A stretch of DNA of 37,649 nt. Origin: Patescibacteria group bacterium UBA2023. GTDB lineage: Bacteria > Patescibacteriota > Gracilibacteria > BD1-5 > UBA2023. Positions 25,121 to 34,712 of this stretch are shown here, piece by piece. The stretch's first letter is position 1, and the number at the start of each line of letters is the position of its first letter. The stretch lies in assembly GCA_002335145.1 (NCBI GenBank), contig DDBV01000028.1:941-38589 (forward strand), in the 5' to 3' direction. The position numbers were made by a program, and so were the translations under genes. Below the pieces are notes generated by a model. It saw only the letters and a list, made by a program, of their open reading frames with translations. It was not told the DNA's origin and searched no databases.

Positions 25121-26340
25121 GCTGTTTCGGTTTTGTTTTCGTTTAGATGTCCGTAGAGTGTGTCGATCTCGAGAATAAACGTCTCGAGATTTCTTTTGTC
25201 CGTATAGAAGTTCATGCCTACGGCGAGCATTGTCATGCCGAGAATCGTGGCAGCGAGGATGGGGGTATCGAGATACCATCCAAAAATCGCGTTCGCGGCT
25301 CCGACATAGCACCCGATAATGAATGCATACAGGAGAATGTATCCAATCGTGAAGATTCCCATGCTCGTGACCGATGGAATAATGCCCCGTCGCAGATGCC
25401 AATTGGAAAACGAAAAAACATAGCGCGTAGTCGTCTGCCAGACAACATACGAGTAGAGACCGAAAATGAGACGGAGAACCGACTTTATTCCATCTAAGAA
25501 AAGACTCACAGCCTTCGAAATCGCCGAGTCAACGAAGAGATCCTTGAAGTTTCCGCGTATCGCCTGGACCGAGAAGAGTACAACCGCGAGCATGAGGATT
25601 TTCTCAAGGGAAAAACTCGAGATCCCCTGTTGGATCAGATCGGAACTGTATTCCCCGACGATGAACGTATACATGAGCGAGCTCGGATCGACAAGGGATG
25701 ATGTTGCCGAGGCATCTCCCGCGATTCGGACGTTCGCGAAATCTGCCTGTCCGAGCATTCCAGCAAATCACCCGAAGACCCCTCCCATAATAATGAGTCA
25801 GATGCGTCGGTATGAGGCGATAGCGACAAGCATCGTACCGAACCGTTCGTGCAAATATTCGCCAAGCGATACGAACCGCCTGGTCGGAAGTGCGCCGTAG
25901 ATGAGCCGCATCTCGTCCGAAGGACGGCAGCGATATGCGACGATCGACCAGTAGAGGTATACCGCCTGCGAGAGCGGGTCTCGCCGCGCTTCCACAGGAC
26001 GCGAAACGTAGTATCCGAGCAGGAAAAAGAGGAGAGAGTTGTTGCGTTTTTTCGGGAGATGGTAGAGCTTGAAAACGTACTCGTTCGTGCGGAGGTACTC
26101 GTCTTCGAGTAGCTCGCTCTCTGGCGCATGTTCGCGCATATACGCTATGAACGTGAGGTATTTTTCCCGATCGATGGGAAACACTGAATCCCGACGTCCA
26201 GAGAGGAATCGTTGTGTCCGGTCTGTGAATGTCGCGAGTGTCGAAGCATCACGGCGGACGATCGCATTTATGAGTCTGAAGCAGTGATTCGATCGAATCG
26301 TGGAATGGAGAAAGCGATGGATCGCAGAAAAGACGAACAT
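25117..26340 (-). CDS. Multi-pass membrane protein with N-terminal soluble domain, unknown function
   Basis: The 407-residue product begins with about 170 mostly polar residues (SVFPIDREKYLTFIAYMREH, then GEYLHERFGTMLVAIASYRR) and continues with about five hydrophobic helices, including GLIIMGGVFGGFAGML, KILMLAVVLFSVQ, GIFTIGYILLYAFIIGCYV and ILAATILGMTMLAVGMNFY. The C-terminus is polar. I recognise no family. Two TGA codons, at residues 181 (25800-25798) and 191 (25770-25768), fall in the first membrane helix and are read as glycine (YRRI-G-LIIMGGVFG-G-FAG), a natural composition for a helix. Without read-through the protein would split into a soluble and a membrane half. Its stop TAA overlaps the stop of the HisRS-like gene (TTAG, 4 bases). 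Confidence 0.7.
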
Positions 26341-26353
26341 AATTTTTTCTTTT

Positions 26354-26383
26354 ATCCTACCATATATCCCGTCGATTCGTCAA
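26354..26383 (-). promoter_or_regulatory. Possible promoter of the 407-residue membrane protein
   Basis: On the minus strand, TTGACG (26383-26378), an 18-base spacer and TAGGAT (26359-26354). It is only 14 bases from the ATG, closer than the other promoters here, so the exact -10 is uncertain. Confidence 0.35.
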
Positions 26384-26430
26384 AATCCTCATCTTTCCAA
26401 CTGGATGGAATCGCGAGAGTTGGGCTTCTG

Positions 26431-26458
26431 TTGTATTCCGAGCGTTTTCGGATATAGT
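26431..26458 (+). promoter_or_regulatory. Predicted promoter of ruvA
   Basis: TTGTAT (26431-26436), a 16-base spacer and TATAGT (26453-26458), ending 32 bases before the ruvA ATG chosen. Confidence 0.6.
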
Positions 26459-26489
26459 GGGCCATCTATTCCAGCTCGTTCTTTGTACT

Positions 26490-27080
26490 ATGTGGAAGCA
26501 TATTTTTGGATCGATTCTTCGCGTTACCTCCTCATCGCTCGTAGTACGACCAGAGGGGATCGGCCTCGGGATCGAGGTATTCGTCACACCCCAGGAGCTT
26601 GTTTCTCGTTCTCCGGGAGATGCTGTTGAGTATCTGCTCTATCATCATCGCACCGAAGCAGGAGAGTCGCTTTTCGGTCTTCCCGACGAGCGGGCCGAGA
26701 TTCTCTTCCGTCAGTTGCTCAAGGTTTCCGGGGTGGGCGGCAAGACTGCGATCCTCCTCATGGGTCTCGGAACCGACACGCTCCTCTCGGCTGCTGAGCG
26801 TGCAGATGAGAAACTCCTCTCGTCCGTGCCGGGAGTTGGGAAGAAGACGGCAATAAAGATACTGCTCGAACTCAAAAATTCTTTTTCGCTCGAAGCATTT
26901 GAGGCAGCCAAGATATCCCCCTCTCAACCGACACTCGACCGATCGGACGAACTCGTTTCTACCCTCGCCGGTATGGGATACGATAAGACACGCATCCGTG
27001 AGCTTTCGTCCAAGATTCCTGAGGACATCGTATCTTTGCAGGATCGGGTCGTATGGATGATCCGCGAGATGGCAGTGTAG
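26490..27080 (+). CDS. ruvA: Holliday junction DNA helicase subunit RuvA
   Basis: RuvA binds four-way junctions and loads the RuvB motor. The 196-residue product has the N-terminal OB fold, the two helix-hairpin-helix motifs in domain II (LLKVSGVGGKTAILLM and LLSSVPGVGKKTAIKILLEL), and the C-terminal domain III (SDELVSTLAGMGYDKTRIRE) that touches RuvB. The start at 26490 (MWKHIFGSIL) matches the family start and the promoter spacing; an in-frame ATG at 26457 overlaps the -10 box. RuvB and RuvC are not in the window. It ends in TAG, and the terminator is shared with trxB. Confidence 0.92.
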   Translation: MWKHIFGSILRVTSSSLVVRPEGIGLGIEVFVTPQELVSRSPGDAVEYLLYHHRTEAGESLFGLPDERAEILFRQLLKVSGVGGKTAILLMGLGTDTLLSAAERADEKLLSSVPGVGKKTAIKILLELKNSFSLEAFEAAKISPSQPTLDRSDELVSTLAGMGYDKTRIRELSSKIPEDIVSLQDRVVWMIREMAV

Positions 27081-27081
27081 C

Positions 27082-27108
27082 AAAAACGCCCCATTGGGGC
27101 GTTTTTTT
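27082..27108. terminator. Bidirectional terminator between ruvA and trxB
   Basis: An 11-bp stem AAAAACGCCCC / GGGGCGTTTTT with loop ATT, and T-runs on both strands. The trxB stop codon (27109-27107) lies at the edge of the T-run, so the gene ends inside its own terminator. Confidence 0.9.
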
Positions 27109-28030
27109 AGTGAGCGTCTGATCGTAAGAGATCTTCGTGGATACTATTGGCTGAGAGGCATCCCTCAGCCGCGCTCATGATCGTCTGTTTGAACTTATTG
27201 GAGTTGGTCGTGATGTCCCCCGCGGCATAGAGTCCTGGAATGCTCGTCGCCTGGCGCGCATCGACCACAATGCATCCGGTTGCATCCTTTGCTGGCCCCA
27301 TGTGATCTACGAGCTTGGTATTCGGGAGGCTTCCGATCGCCACGAATACGCCGTTCGCAGCGAGCGTTTCTCCGGATTTGAGCAGGAGTCCGGTCATTCC
27401 CATCACATCTCCCCGAACCTCCGCGACCTCGGTATTGGGGAGAAATTCGATATTATCGCGAGCGAGAGCTTTGTCTACCCAGATCTTCTCTGCCCGGGGC
27501 ATATCTCCACGTATGAGGATAAAAACCTTCGCGGCAATTTCCGCGAGGTAGAGGGCCTCTGTTACGGCGGCGTCTCCACCGCCAACCATGGCGACTGTCT
27601 TGCCCTTGAAAAACATTCCATCGCATGTAGCGCAGTACGATACTCCGCGCCCGAGATACTCGGCTTCACCGGGGACTCCGAGCTTCTTGTAGGCGTTTCC
27701 GGTCGCAAGGAGGGCGAATCTGGATCTGAATGTCTTGCCTCCGGCGGTCTTGGTCTCGAATCCTCCCTCGGGAAGCTGGTCGAGGGAGATGACTTCATCC
27801 GTGAGTAATTCTGATCCTGAGGCCTTGGCATGCTCGGCGAATCGTGCCATGATGGAATGTCCGGACTCCGAGGTGGTACCGGGATAATTCTCCACACAGT
27901 GAGAAGTGCCAAGTGCTCCGCCCGGGAGTGCGCCGATGACCACATTGGAGATCTTGTAGCGACTCGCATACATACCAGCAGGAAGACCAGCACTCCCCAT
28001 GCCGATGATGACGAGATCATGATCGTACAT
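27107..28030 (-). CDS. trxB: Thioredoxin-disulfide reductase
   Basis: The 307-residue flavoprotein moves electrons from NADPH through FAD and a redox disulfide to thioredoxin. It shows the FAD-binding GMGSAG motif (residues 10-15), the active-site cysteines in YCATCDG (Cys133, Cys136), the NADPH-binding GGGDAA (about 151-156), and the C-terminal FAD motif GLYAAGD. Thioredoxin itself is not in the window. It probably supports the peroxiredoxin at 6072-6542. A TAAGAT box (28066-28061) stands 31 bases from the ATG, inside a small dyad. It has no UGA codon despite a high glycine content. The stop is TAA. Confidence 0.93.
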   Translation of the reverse strand: MYDHDLVIIGMGSAGLPAGMYASRYKISNVVIGALPGGALGTSHCVENYPGTTSESGHSIMARFAEHAKASGSELLTDEVISLDQLPEGGFETKTAGGKTFRSRFALLATGNAYKKLGVPGEAEYLGRGVSYCATCDGMFFKGKTVAMVGGGDAAVTEALYLAEIAAKVFILIRGDMPRAEKIWVDKALARDNIEFLPNTEVAEVRGDVMGMTGLLLKSGETLAANGVFVAIGSLPNTKLVDHMGPAKDATGCIVVDARQATSIPGLYAAGDITTNSNKFKQTIMSAAEGCLSANSIHEDLLRSDAH

Positions 28031-28058
28031 TTGGATTTTTCGTTTACGAATAAGTGCG

Positions 28059-28088
28059 TAATCTTATCCGGAAGAGATTAAGGATAAA
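28059..28088. promoter_or_regulatory. trxB promoter region with a small dyad, between divergent trxB and tatD
   Basis: TAATCT (28059-28064) and AGATTA (28075-28080) form a 6-bp dyad with a 10-base spacer. It overlaps the probable trxB -10 box (TAAGAT, minus 28066-28061); a weak -35 (TTTATC, 28088-28083) is 16 bases away. A second pair, TTATCC/GGATAA, is interleaved. It could be an operator for either gene; no clear tatD promoter was found. Confidence 0.35.
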
Positions 28089-28114
28089 CTGGAATCATTC
28101 TCATTAACAGATCC

Positions 28115-28903
28115 ATGATTATCGATACCCATGCACATTGTTCGTTTGATTCGCTCGCCGAGCACGAAGACGAGATGCTTGCACGTATGGTGGCCGCCGG
28201 CGTGGAGATGGCCATACAGATCGCTGTGGATGCGGCGAGCGCACGGACTGTGGTGGATATGTCCCGTTACCGTCCGAATGTCTATCGTGCCGTTGTCGGC
28301 ATCCATCCGAATGACTGTCAGTCCATTCGAGATATTGATACCGCCATGGCGGAGATCCGGTCTATCGTTGAATGCTCTGGCGATGTCGTGGTAGGCATTG
28401 GTGAAACAGGTCTCGACCGCCACTATCCCGAGACCGGTCCTGGTGAATTCGCAAGGCAGCGGATATTTTTTGGTCGACACGTGTCGCTCGCGCGGGAATT
28501 TTGATTGCCAGTGGTGGTGCATAGTCGTGATGCGTGGAGTGAGACAATCGAGTGTTTACGGGAGTTTCGTCCCGAGAGACTCGTGATGCACTGCTACCTC
28601 GGAGATCTCGCAACGACCCAGACGATCCTCGGACTTTGTCCGAATGCCTGGTTTGCCTTCGGATGAGCAACGACCTACCGCCGAAACGAAGCAGTGCGCG
28701 GTGCCGCAGCCGGTTTGCCGCTTGATCGGATCCTCGTAGAGACCGACGCGCCGTTCCTCTCTCCTGAGCCCTTTCGCGGAACAATAAACGAGCCGGCGAA
28801 CGCGCGCACGGTACTGGAATTCATAAAAACGCTCCGGAGTGAGCCTGGTGCAGAGGTGGAAGAAATCATATACCGCAGCACGAAAGAACTCTTTGGTCTC
28901 TAG
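28115..28903 (+). CDS. tatD: TatD-family metal-dependent hydrolase (DNase)
   Basis: TatD proteins are TIM-barrel metallohydrolases with 3'-5' exonuclease activity in DNA and peroxide-damage repair. The 262-residue product shows IDTHAH (metal ligands, residues 3-8), IGETGLDRHY, PVVVHSRDA, VMHCYLGDL, FAFGGATTY and the signature ILVETDAPFLSPEPFRG. Codons 130 (28502-28504, EF-G-LPVVVH) and 184 (28664-28666, the second glycine of FAFGGA; family form SxxGxxT) are TGA. The TAG stop (28901-28903) overlaps the TAG stop of the RelA/SpoT gene on the other strand in the palindrome CTAG. Confidence 0.92.
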
Positions 28904-31179
28904 CCCATGTGAATCAGCTCAATCTCTTCGATAACGGGAATGGAGAACTTGAGACGCTCGGCGAGACGGTCGAAAAGGTAGTAATCTTCGGTTTCCGCAT
29001 AAGCGGTAAGGCGACATTCCATACGGCCTCCGCCGAGATTGCTCGTATGGAGATCCGTAATATTGAGTTTCATCGAATAGCAGGCATCTCCGAGTTGTCG
29101 GAGGACGCCGAGGTTGTTCCGAAGCGTGATGACAATTTCAAGTGACATGCCATCGCTCGCATCGTTCTCAAAATGCGCGGGAATGATACGATCGTTATTG
29201 GAACGGCGCAGGGAAGGGCATTTTGCTTCATGGATCTTAATTCCATGTCGGCCCACATGCGCCACGATTTTCTTGCCTTCCGCTGGGCGACAGCATTTGG
29301 CGAAGAAGTATGGCAGGTCCCGCTCGCCTCCGATGATGATTTTCTGGAGGGTAGTGGGGGAGCCTGTTGTTGTCAATGCTTCTGCTGCACGCCGCGTCCC
29401 GGCCTCGGATGCTTGTTTTGTCGCCGCCTGGATCATGGCAGTGTGGGACGGATCGAGTCCTCGGATCACGGAACTCGGTTTTCTCGAGAGATTTCCGATC
29501 TGCACGAGCACATCCTCCTTCTCGCGAGTAGAGAGGATATGGCCATCGAGATTCCGCAGCAGGGAGAGGTCTTTATCGAGTCCTTTGCCGAAGTGTCGCT
29601 CCAGATACGCATTCATGATGAAGCGTCCTTTTTCGATGAGCTCCTCCCGCTTTTCCCGATTTATGCATGCTTTTATTACTTCCTTGGCTCGGGTCGTCCG
29701 TACAAACGAGAGCCAGATAATGCTCGGACGCTTGTTCTTGTCCGTGACAATCTCTACGCGGTCACCGTTCTTGAGCTCGTGATCGAGTGGCACGACCTTG
29801 TCGTTTACGCGGGCGATGACGGTGTGGTTTCAGACTTCCGAGTGGATGGAATAGGCGAAATCCACCGGAGTGCTTCATTTTGGGAGCGTCTTGATTTCTC
29901 CTTTTGGCGTGAACGCGAAGATTCGGTCATCGAAGACATTGATCTTCATGTGGGTGAAAAACTCCGAATCCTTGGTTTCATCGAGCATGTTCTTGAGCTC
30001 GCGAACCCACTGTACTTCCGTAGAAACGCTCGAAGCCCCCTCCTCGCTGTAGGTGAAATGTGCGGCGATTCCGATTTCCGCACGCTCGTGCATATCGACC
30101 GTGCGTATCTGGATTTCGGTCGGCTGACGCCGGTCGATCTCGCCCTTCTCGAATTCCCGGAAGATTCCTACGACCGTGGTGTGCAGACTCTGGTAGTTGT
30201 TCTCTTTCGGTAGGGCGATGTAATCCTTGAATCGCTTCGGAAGTGGAACGAAACGGTTGTGCATGACGCCGAGAATGTCGTAGCAGTCAGCGACCGTATG
30301 GGTAATGATGCGGATTGCAAAGATGTCGTAGAGATCGCTTACGCGTTCCAGGTTTTTTCGAGCCATCTTCTTATAGATGCTGTACGGAGATTTTACCCGG
30401 TACGATACGTCCCGCACGGGGATACCGCGTTCCTCGAAGAGTTTGCGGATCTTCTGGCTCACACGGGAAACGAATATCTCCTGATTCGACCGCATAGCAT
30501 CGAGCTCACGGCGAATGGCATAGTATTTATCCGGCTGCAGGTGTCGAAAACACTCGTTTTCAAGTGCCTCCTTCATTCCGAAAATACCAAGTCGATCGGC
30601 GATCGGAGCGTAAATATTGAGCGTCTCTTCGGCGATCCGTTTTTGCTTCTCGGATTGTTCGTGGTAGGTGAGTGTCCGCATATTGTGGAGGCGATCCGCG
30701 AGCTTCACGAAGATCACGCGAATGTCCTCGCTCATGGCGATGAACATTTTTCGTAGACTCCCGATGCTCCGTTCTTCTCATCGGTACTTGAGGCGGGAGA
30801 CTTTTTCCACCCCCGCCACGATATGTGCTACCTCGTGGCCGAACTCCTCCTCGATATCGGAAATCGTCCGATCCGTATCTTCCGGTACATCGTGCAATAG
30901 GACACTCTCGATGGTCACAAGATCCGGCTTGAGCGAGAGGAGCTCTGCGAGCGCGCCGACCGGATGAACGATATACGGTTCTCCGGATTTTCGCAGGTAG
31001 CCATCGTGTGCATCCCGCGAGTATTCGTAGGCCTTCCGGATCCGCGATTCGATTTCTTCGGGCGTATGGTTCGTCATATAGCCCGATACCGTTTTGATGG
31101 TACGGGCGATTTCTTTCTCGACGGCGATAAACGATCGCCGGTGCTCGCCGGGGGCGAATGGAATCGGCCGATCGGACAT
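28900..31179 (-). CDS. spoT: Bifunctional (p)ppGpp synthetase/hydrolase, RelA/SpoT family
   Basis: The 759-residue product is a full-length Rel protein. The HD hydrolase domain has His72, the HD pair His96-Asp97 (LLHDVPEDT) and KLADRLHNMRTL. The synthetase domain has VSDLYDIFAIRII, NYQSLHTTVVG and EIQIRTVDMHERAEIGIAAH. The TGS domain follows (about 415-475; FTPKGEIKTLPKGSTPVDFA), and the C-terminus has a conserved-cysteine region (AKCCRPAEGKKI) and an ACT domain. Both catalytic domains keep their key residues, so it probably makes and degrades the alarmone. TGA codons stand at residue 134 (30780-30778) and 435 (29877-29875); the second is the glycine of LPKGSTPVDFAY (family LPxGxTPxDFAY). It starts 12 bases after pheT. 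Its stop overlaps tatD by 4 bases. Confidence 0.93.
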
Positions 31180-31191
31180 TGGTTTTTAGCG

Positions 31192-33639
31192 TTAACTCCG
31201 AAGGGAGATTGTTTCGGACGATACAGACATAATAACGGCGTTCTGTATATCGAGTGCCTCGGTATCGGTAATGGTCTTTTCCCGATCTCGCACCAGGATT
31301 CCGAATGTTACGGACTTCTTTCCGGCTCCGATCCGGGATTCGTCCTCGTAGATGTCGGTCACGAGAGCCTCACGCACGAGCGGGTGAGCTTCCATGATCG
31401 TGCGTGCCACATCTCCCGTATTTGTACGCGTGTCCATGACGAAGTTGATCTCGCGCTCGATCCCTGGGAATCGATCGAGTGGTTCGTACCGGCGTTCGGC
31501 ATTTTCTGTGAGACGCACGAATGTGGCGATATCCGCCTCAAAGTACCACGTATCCGCTGGTGCATCGAATCGCTTTGCGAGTGCCGGATGCAGTCATCCG
31601 AATTCCATGATCGTCTCGCCCTCCGTTGTCTCGTAGCGTCCGGATTTGTTCGGGTGGACGAAGCGCGCGATGTTCGGGGCTTCGGCAGCGATTCTTGTCT
31701 CTGTGTTGGGCAGGAGGTTTGCCATGAGCTTATCGAGCACTGTGCGGATTTCTCGCAAATCCATTCATACGGCGATCCCAGCAAGTTTCTTCGTTTCATG
31801 GAAACTTGCCCCATCCTTGATATAGATTTTTCCGATTTCGAAAGCCGAGAATTTCGGGTGTGCCCGAACGTTGTTTCGTACGGCTTCCACGAGTCCTCCG
31901 ATCATGTCACGTCGCATGAGGGAGGCTTCTTCCGAGTATGCGTTGATGACGTGAATCGCCCCTACTCCCGCATCGTCATATCCAAGGGCCGCTTCTCTGT
32001 CCGGATGACTGAATGATCGTGTCATAACCTCGTACGATCATGTATCGGAGAGGAATCGACGGAGACGCTTCACGATCTCGAGCGATGGATTGATCTGAAC
32101 TGGAGTGAAGTCTCCCGAAAGAGGAACGGGTTCGATCCGCTCATACCCGTGAATACGCGCAATTTCCTCCACGATATCCTCGGGAATATCCACGTCCTTC
32201 GTGGCTCGCCATGAAGGGACGCCGATTTGATAGGCTCCGTTTGATTCATTCACATCGAATCCGAGTCGGCCGAGAATATCTTCGATCTCACCGGGGGCGA
32301 ATACTGTGCCAGTCTTGCGCTCCAGAAAGTCCCGGGTACAAGAAATCTTCACCGTCCGGATTTTCGTATCGTTGGTATAGGAAAAGCATCCGATGGGAGA
32401 AGCATCGTATCCGTAGTATCGGAGGTAGTCCACGATGCGTGGGAGGGCCTTTTTCGCAAGCAGGGGATCGGGCGATTTTTCGTAGCGCATGAGCGCGTCG
32501 GTCCTCAGGCCAATACGGGTCGAAGTGCGCCGCACTACGACCGGATCGAAACACCCTGACTCGTAGATGACACGGACGGTATCGGCCGACACGGCTGTCC
32601 GTGATCCGCCCATGATCCCAGCAATAGCGATAGGCCCTTCCGCATCGGCGATGACAATGTCATTCTCGCAGAGCGAGTAGGTTTTTCCGTCGATTGCGTC
32701 GATTGATTCTCCCGTCCGAGCCATGCGCACGCAAATATCTCCTACGAGCTTATCCCGGTCGAAGGCATGGAGTGGTTGTCCGAGTTCGGTCATGATCGCG
32801 TTGGTCACGTCGACATGCGTGAACTTCGTTACGAGTCCCGATTGGCGGAGCATGAGCGTTACGCCGTTGAAGGCACTCGGACGGCTCGGTGCCGAATCGA
32901 ATGCGAGCAGGTGGTAGGCGAAAACGTGTTCGGTCTCCACCGAGGCCTTCAGTGGCTCTGTCGATGGCAGGGGAGCGGGGGAGTACTGTTGGAGCGGGAG
33001 ACGGAAGATTGCCGCAAATTCGCGCGCGTTGCCCGCAACGGAGAAGAGGTCGGGGCGATTCGTGATAAATTTATTATCAATCTCAAACACCGTATCCGAT
33101 AAGGGAATCGTGTCTTCGCTGTTCGCTCCGAGCGAGGGTAGGGTGAGCTGTAACGATGCTACGGGCATGCCGACCATGGATTCGAGTATGGATTTCTCCC
33201 AGATCGTCTCAAGCGGAAAAATTCCCTCGGCACGCTCATCGGCAAGACCGAGTTCGTCCGTAGAGCAGATCATCCCGCGACTCTCCACACCACGGATCGT
33301 GGTTTCGGAAATGGCGAATCCTCCAGGAAGAACAGCCCCCGGGAGAGCAACCGGGACATAGGCGGCATCGCGCACATTCGCTGCACCGCAGACGATTTGC
33401 CGGTCTGTTCATTCTCCGGCATCCACAATCACGATATTGAGCTTCTCAGAGTCCGGATGCTTCGTGAAAGACTTTACCCGGGCGACAACCACTCGGTCAG
33501 GAATCGATGGAGCGATGATCTCATCGATCTCGGCAGTATGGATGGAATAGAGGTGGGCAAGCTCTGTGTCAGATACGCCATCACTGCGGACAGATCCGAT
33601 CGGTGCGAAACGTTCGATCCAGGAGAGAGGGATTTTCAT
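31192..33639 (-). CDS. pheT: Phenylalanyl-tRNA synthetase beta subunit
   Basis: PheT forms the alpha2-beta2 enzyme with PheS. The 815-residue product begins MKIPLSWIERFAP and has the tRNA-binding (EMAP-like) domain, then B3/B4 editing (NRPDLFSVAGNAREFAAI), the B5 domain (VAGIMGGSRTAVS region onwards) and the C-terminal anticodon-binding FDX-ACB domain (RFPGIEREINFVMD). Four codons are TGA: residue 77 (33411; DAGE-G-TDRQIVCGAANV), residue 534 (32040; SDT-G-SYEVMTRSF, family GYxEVxTYSF), residue 625 (31767) and residue 682 (31596; EFG-G-LHPALAKRF, family GxLHP). With the standard code it would appear as four or five fragments. pheS is not adjacent; upstream is a divergent gene. The (p)ppGpp gene is downstream in the same operon. 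Confidence 0.93.
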
Positions 33640-33676
33640 AGTGGTGTCGGGAATCGAAAAAAGGCTCTATGACCAG

Positions 33677-33704
33677 AGTATAGCCGTTCGGAATGAAAAA
33701 TCCA
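33677..33704 (-). promoter_or_regulatory. Predicted promoter of pheT-spoT
   Basis: On the minus strand, TGGATT (33704-33699), a 16-base spacer and TATACT (33682-33677), 38 bases from the pheT ATG. The -35 is weak. Confidence 0.45.
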
Positions 33705-33715
33705 GCCCCGAGAAA

Positions 33716-33743
33716 TGGTTTTTTCCACAAAATAGACTATACT
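33716..33743 (+). promoter_or_regulatory. Predicted promoter of the pilin-like gene
   Basis: TGGTTT (33716-33721), a 16-base spacer and TATACT (33738-33743), ending 34 bases before the ATG at 33777. It is divergent from the pheT promoter, and both have the same -10 box. Confidence 0.45.
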
Positions 33744-33776
33744 TTCATCGAAGTATTATCCGATTTCTGCACGAAA

Positions 33777-34169
33777 ATGCGATCCATGTCCGCCTGATTT
33801 GTCCGTTTCATCTCGGTGATCGTCTGCGTGCTTCTGTGTATAGGGATGGGAGTGGTGGAGGTGTCTGCCGATGCTGGAATATTTGAGGGGTCCGGAGTGG
33901 GAGAAGATGACATCCGAAAGGGGAATATCACGTTCGATGACATCCCCAATATGATTATGGCGGTCACGAACTGGGTTCTTGGAATCGCCGCCACCATTGC
34001 CGTTTTTGCCATAATTTTCGGTGCACTCAAGCTCACGCTCGGATCTGGTGCACTCGGAGGGTCGGACGGAAAGACCGAAGCAAAGAACGCTCTTCAATAC
34101 GGTATTACTGGTTTTGTGGTCGCTGTCTCAGCGTGGCTGATCGTACAATTTGTTCTCTCCAACCTCTAA
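33777..34169 (+). CDS. Two-helix pilin-like (VirB2/TrbC-type) membrane protein
   Basis: The 130-residue product has a signal peptide (RFISVIVCVLLCIGMGVV, cleavage probably after SADA near residue 33), a short acidic linker (GEDDIRKGNITFDDIPNMI), and two hydrophobic helices, WVLGIAATIAVFAIIFGAL and YGITGFVVAVSAWLIVQFVL, joined by a polar loop with a glycine-rich LGSGALGGSDGK. This is the layout of conjugative-type pilins and of the T4SS_pilin family often seen in CPR genomes. No VirB/Tra genes are near, so the apparatus is unknown. Codon 7 is TGA (33795-33797) within the signal peptide. The start at 33777 fits the promoter spacing and gives a basic start (MRSMSAGFVR); 33786 is an alternative. 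Confidence 0.72.
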
Positions 34170-34181
34170 TTCTTGCGTCTC

Positions 34182-34637
34182 ATGTACGAATGGCAATTCG
34201 CTACGAAGCGGCCCAAATCACCCCTGTGGTATATGATCGCCGGAGCTCTCGCTGTCGCACTCGTGGTCTGGTGATTTTTTATTGGGCTCTATACCATGAG
34301 TATCGTGGTTGTTCTGTTTGTCGGAGTGTACCTCCTCTACGAAAATAACTTCGCCGATACTTCCCGGGTCGCTTTTTCTGCTACTGACATGCAGGTGGGG
34401 GGTGAACACTACGAGTATGCTCGCGTCTTGCGCTTCGGGGTGGTCTCCATCTCAGGTCATCCTGTCTTTCTACGATTCTTCGTGAAATGAACGCTCGGAA
34501 GCACTCTCGACATTCCGGTTCCCGATCAGGGGCCGATGCTTGATGAGATCCGAGAATACCTCTCCGCGAAGATTCCTCTTGACGAGACGATCGGATTTTC
34601 CGGGACAGAGAAGCTTCTCTTTCGGCTCGGAGTGTAG
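34182..34637 (+). CDS. Membrane protein of unknown function downstream of the pilin-like gene
   Basis: The 151-residue product begins with a basic segment (MYEWQFATKRPKSP) and two close hydrophobic helices (LWYMIAGALAVALVVWGFFI and MSIVVVLFVGVYLLY), then a soluble C-terminal domain of about 95 residues. Codon 31 (34272-34274), inside the first helix, and codon 103 (34488-34490, VK-G-TLGSTLD) are TGA; termination at the first would leave a useless peptide. I recognise the general look of small CPR membrane proteins but no named function. It starts 12 bases after the pilin-like gene, so the two are probably co-expressed. Confidence 0.65.
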
Positions 34638-34675
34638 ATTTCCTCGTGCTTCCCCCCGATCCACATGTGCGATTC

Positions 34676-34698
34676 AGGCTCTTCTTGGATAAGAGCCT
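34676..34698. terminator. Hairpin between convergent genes
   Basis: An 8-bp stem AGGCTCTT / AAGAGCCT with a 7-base loop (CTTGGAT), lying between the stops at 34637 and 34715-34713. The following sequence is only modestly T-rich (TTCCCGTGTCTTTCTTT), so it would be a weak terminator. Confidence 0.4.
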
Positions 34699-34712
34699 TC
34701 CCGTGTCTTTCT

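Noticed and set aside
29173..32016. Long plus-strand open frames opposite spoT and pheT
   Set aside because: The minus strand encodes clear Rel and PheT domains; the opposite frames show no family features.
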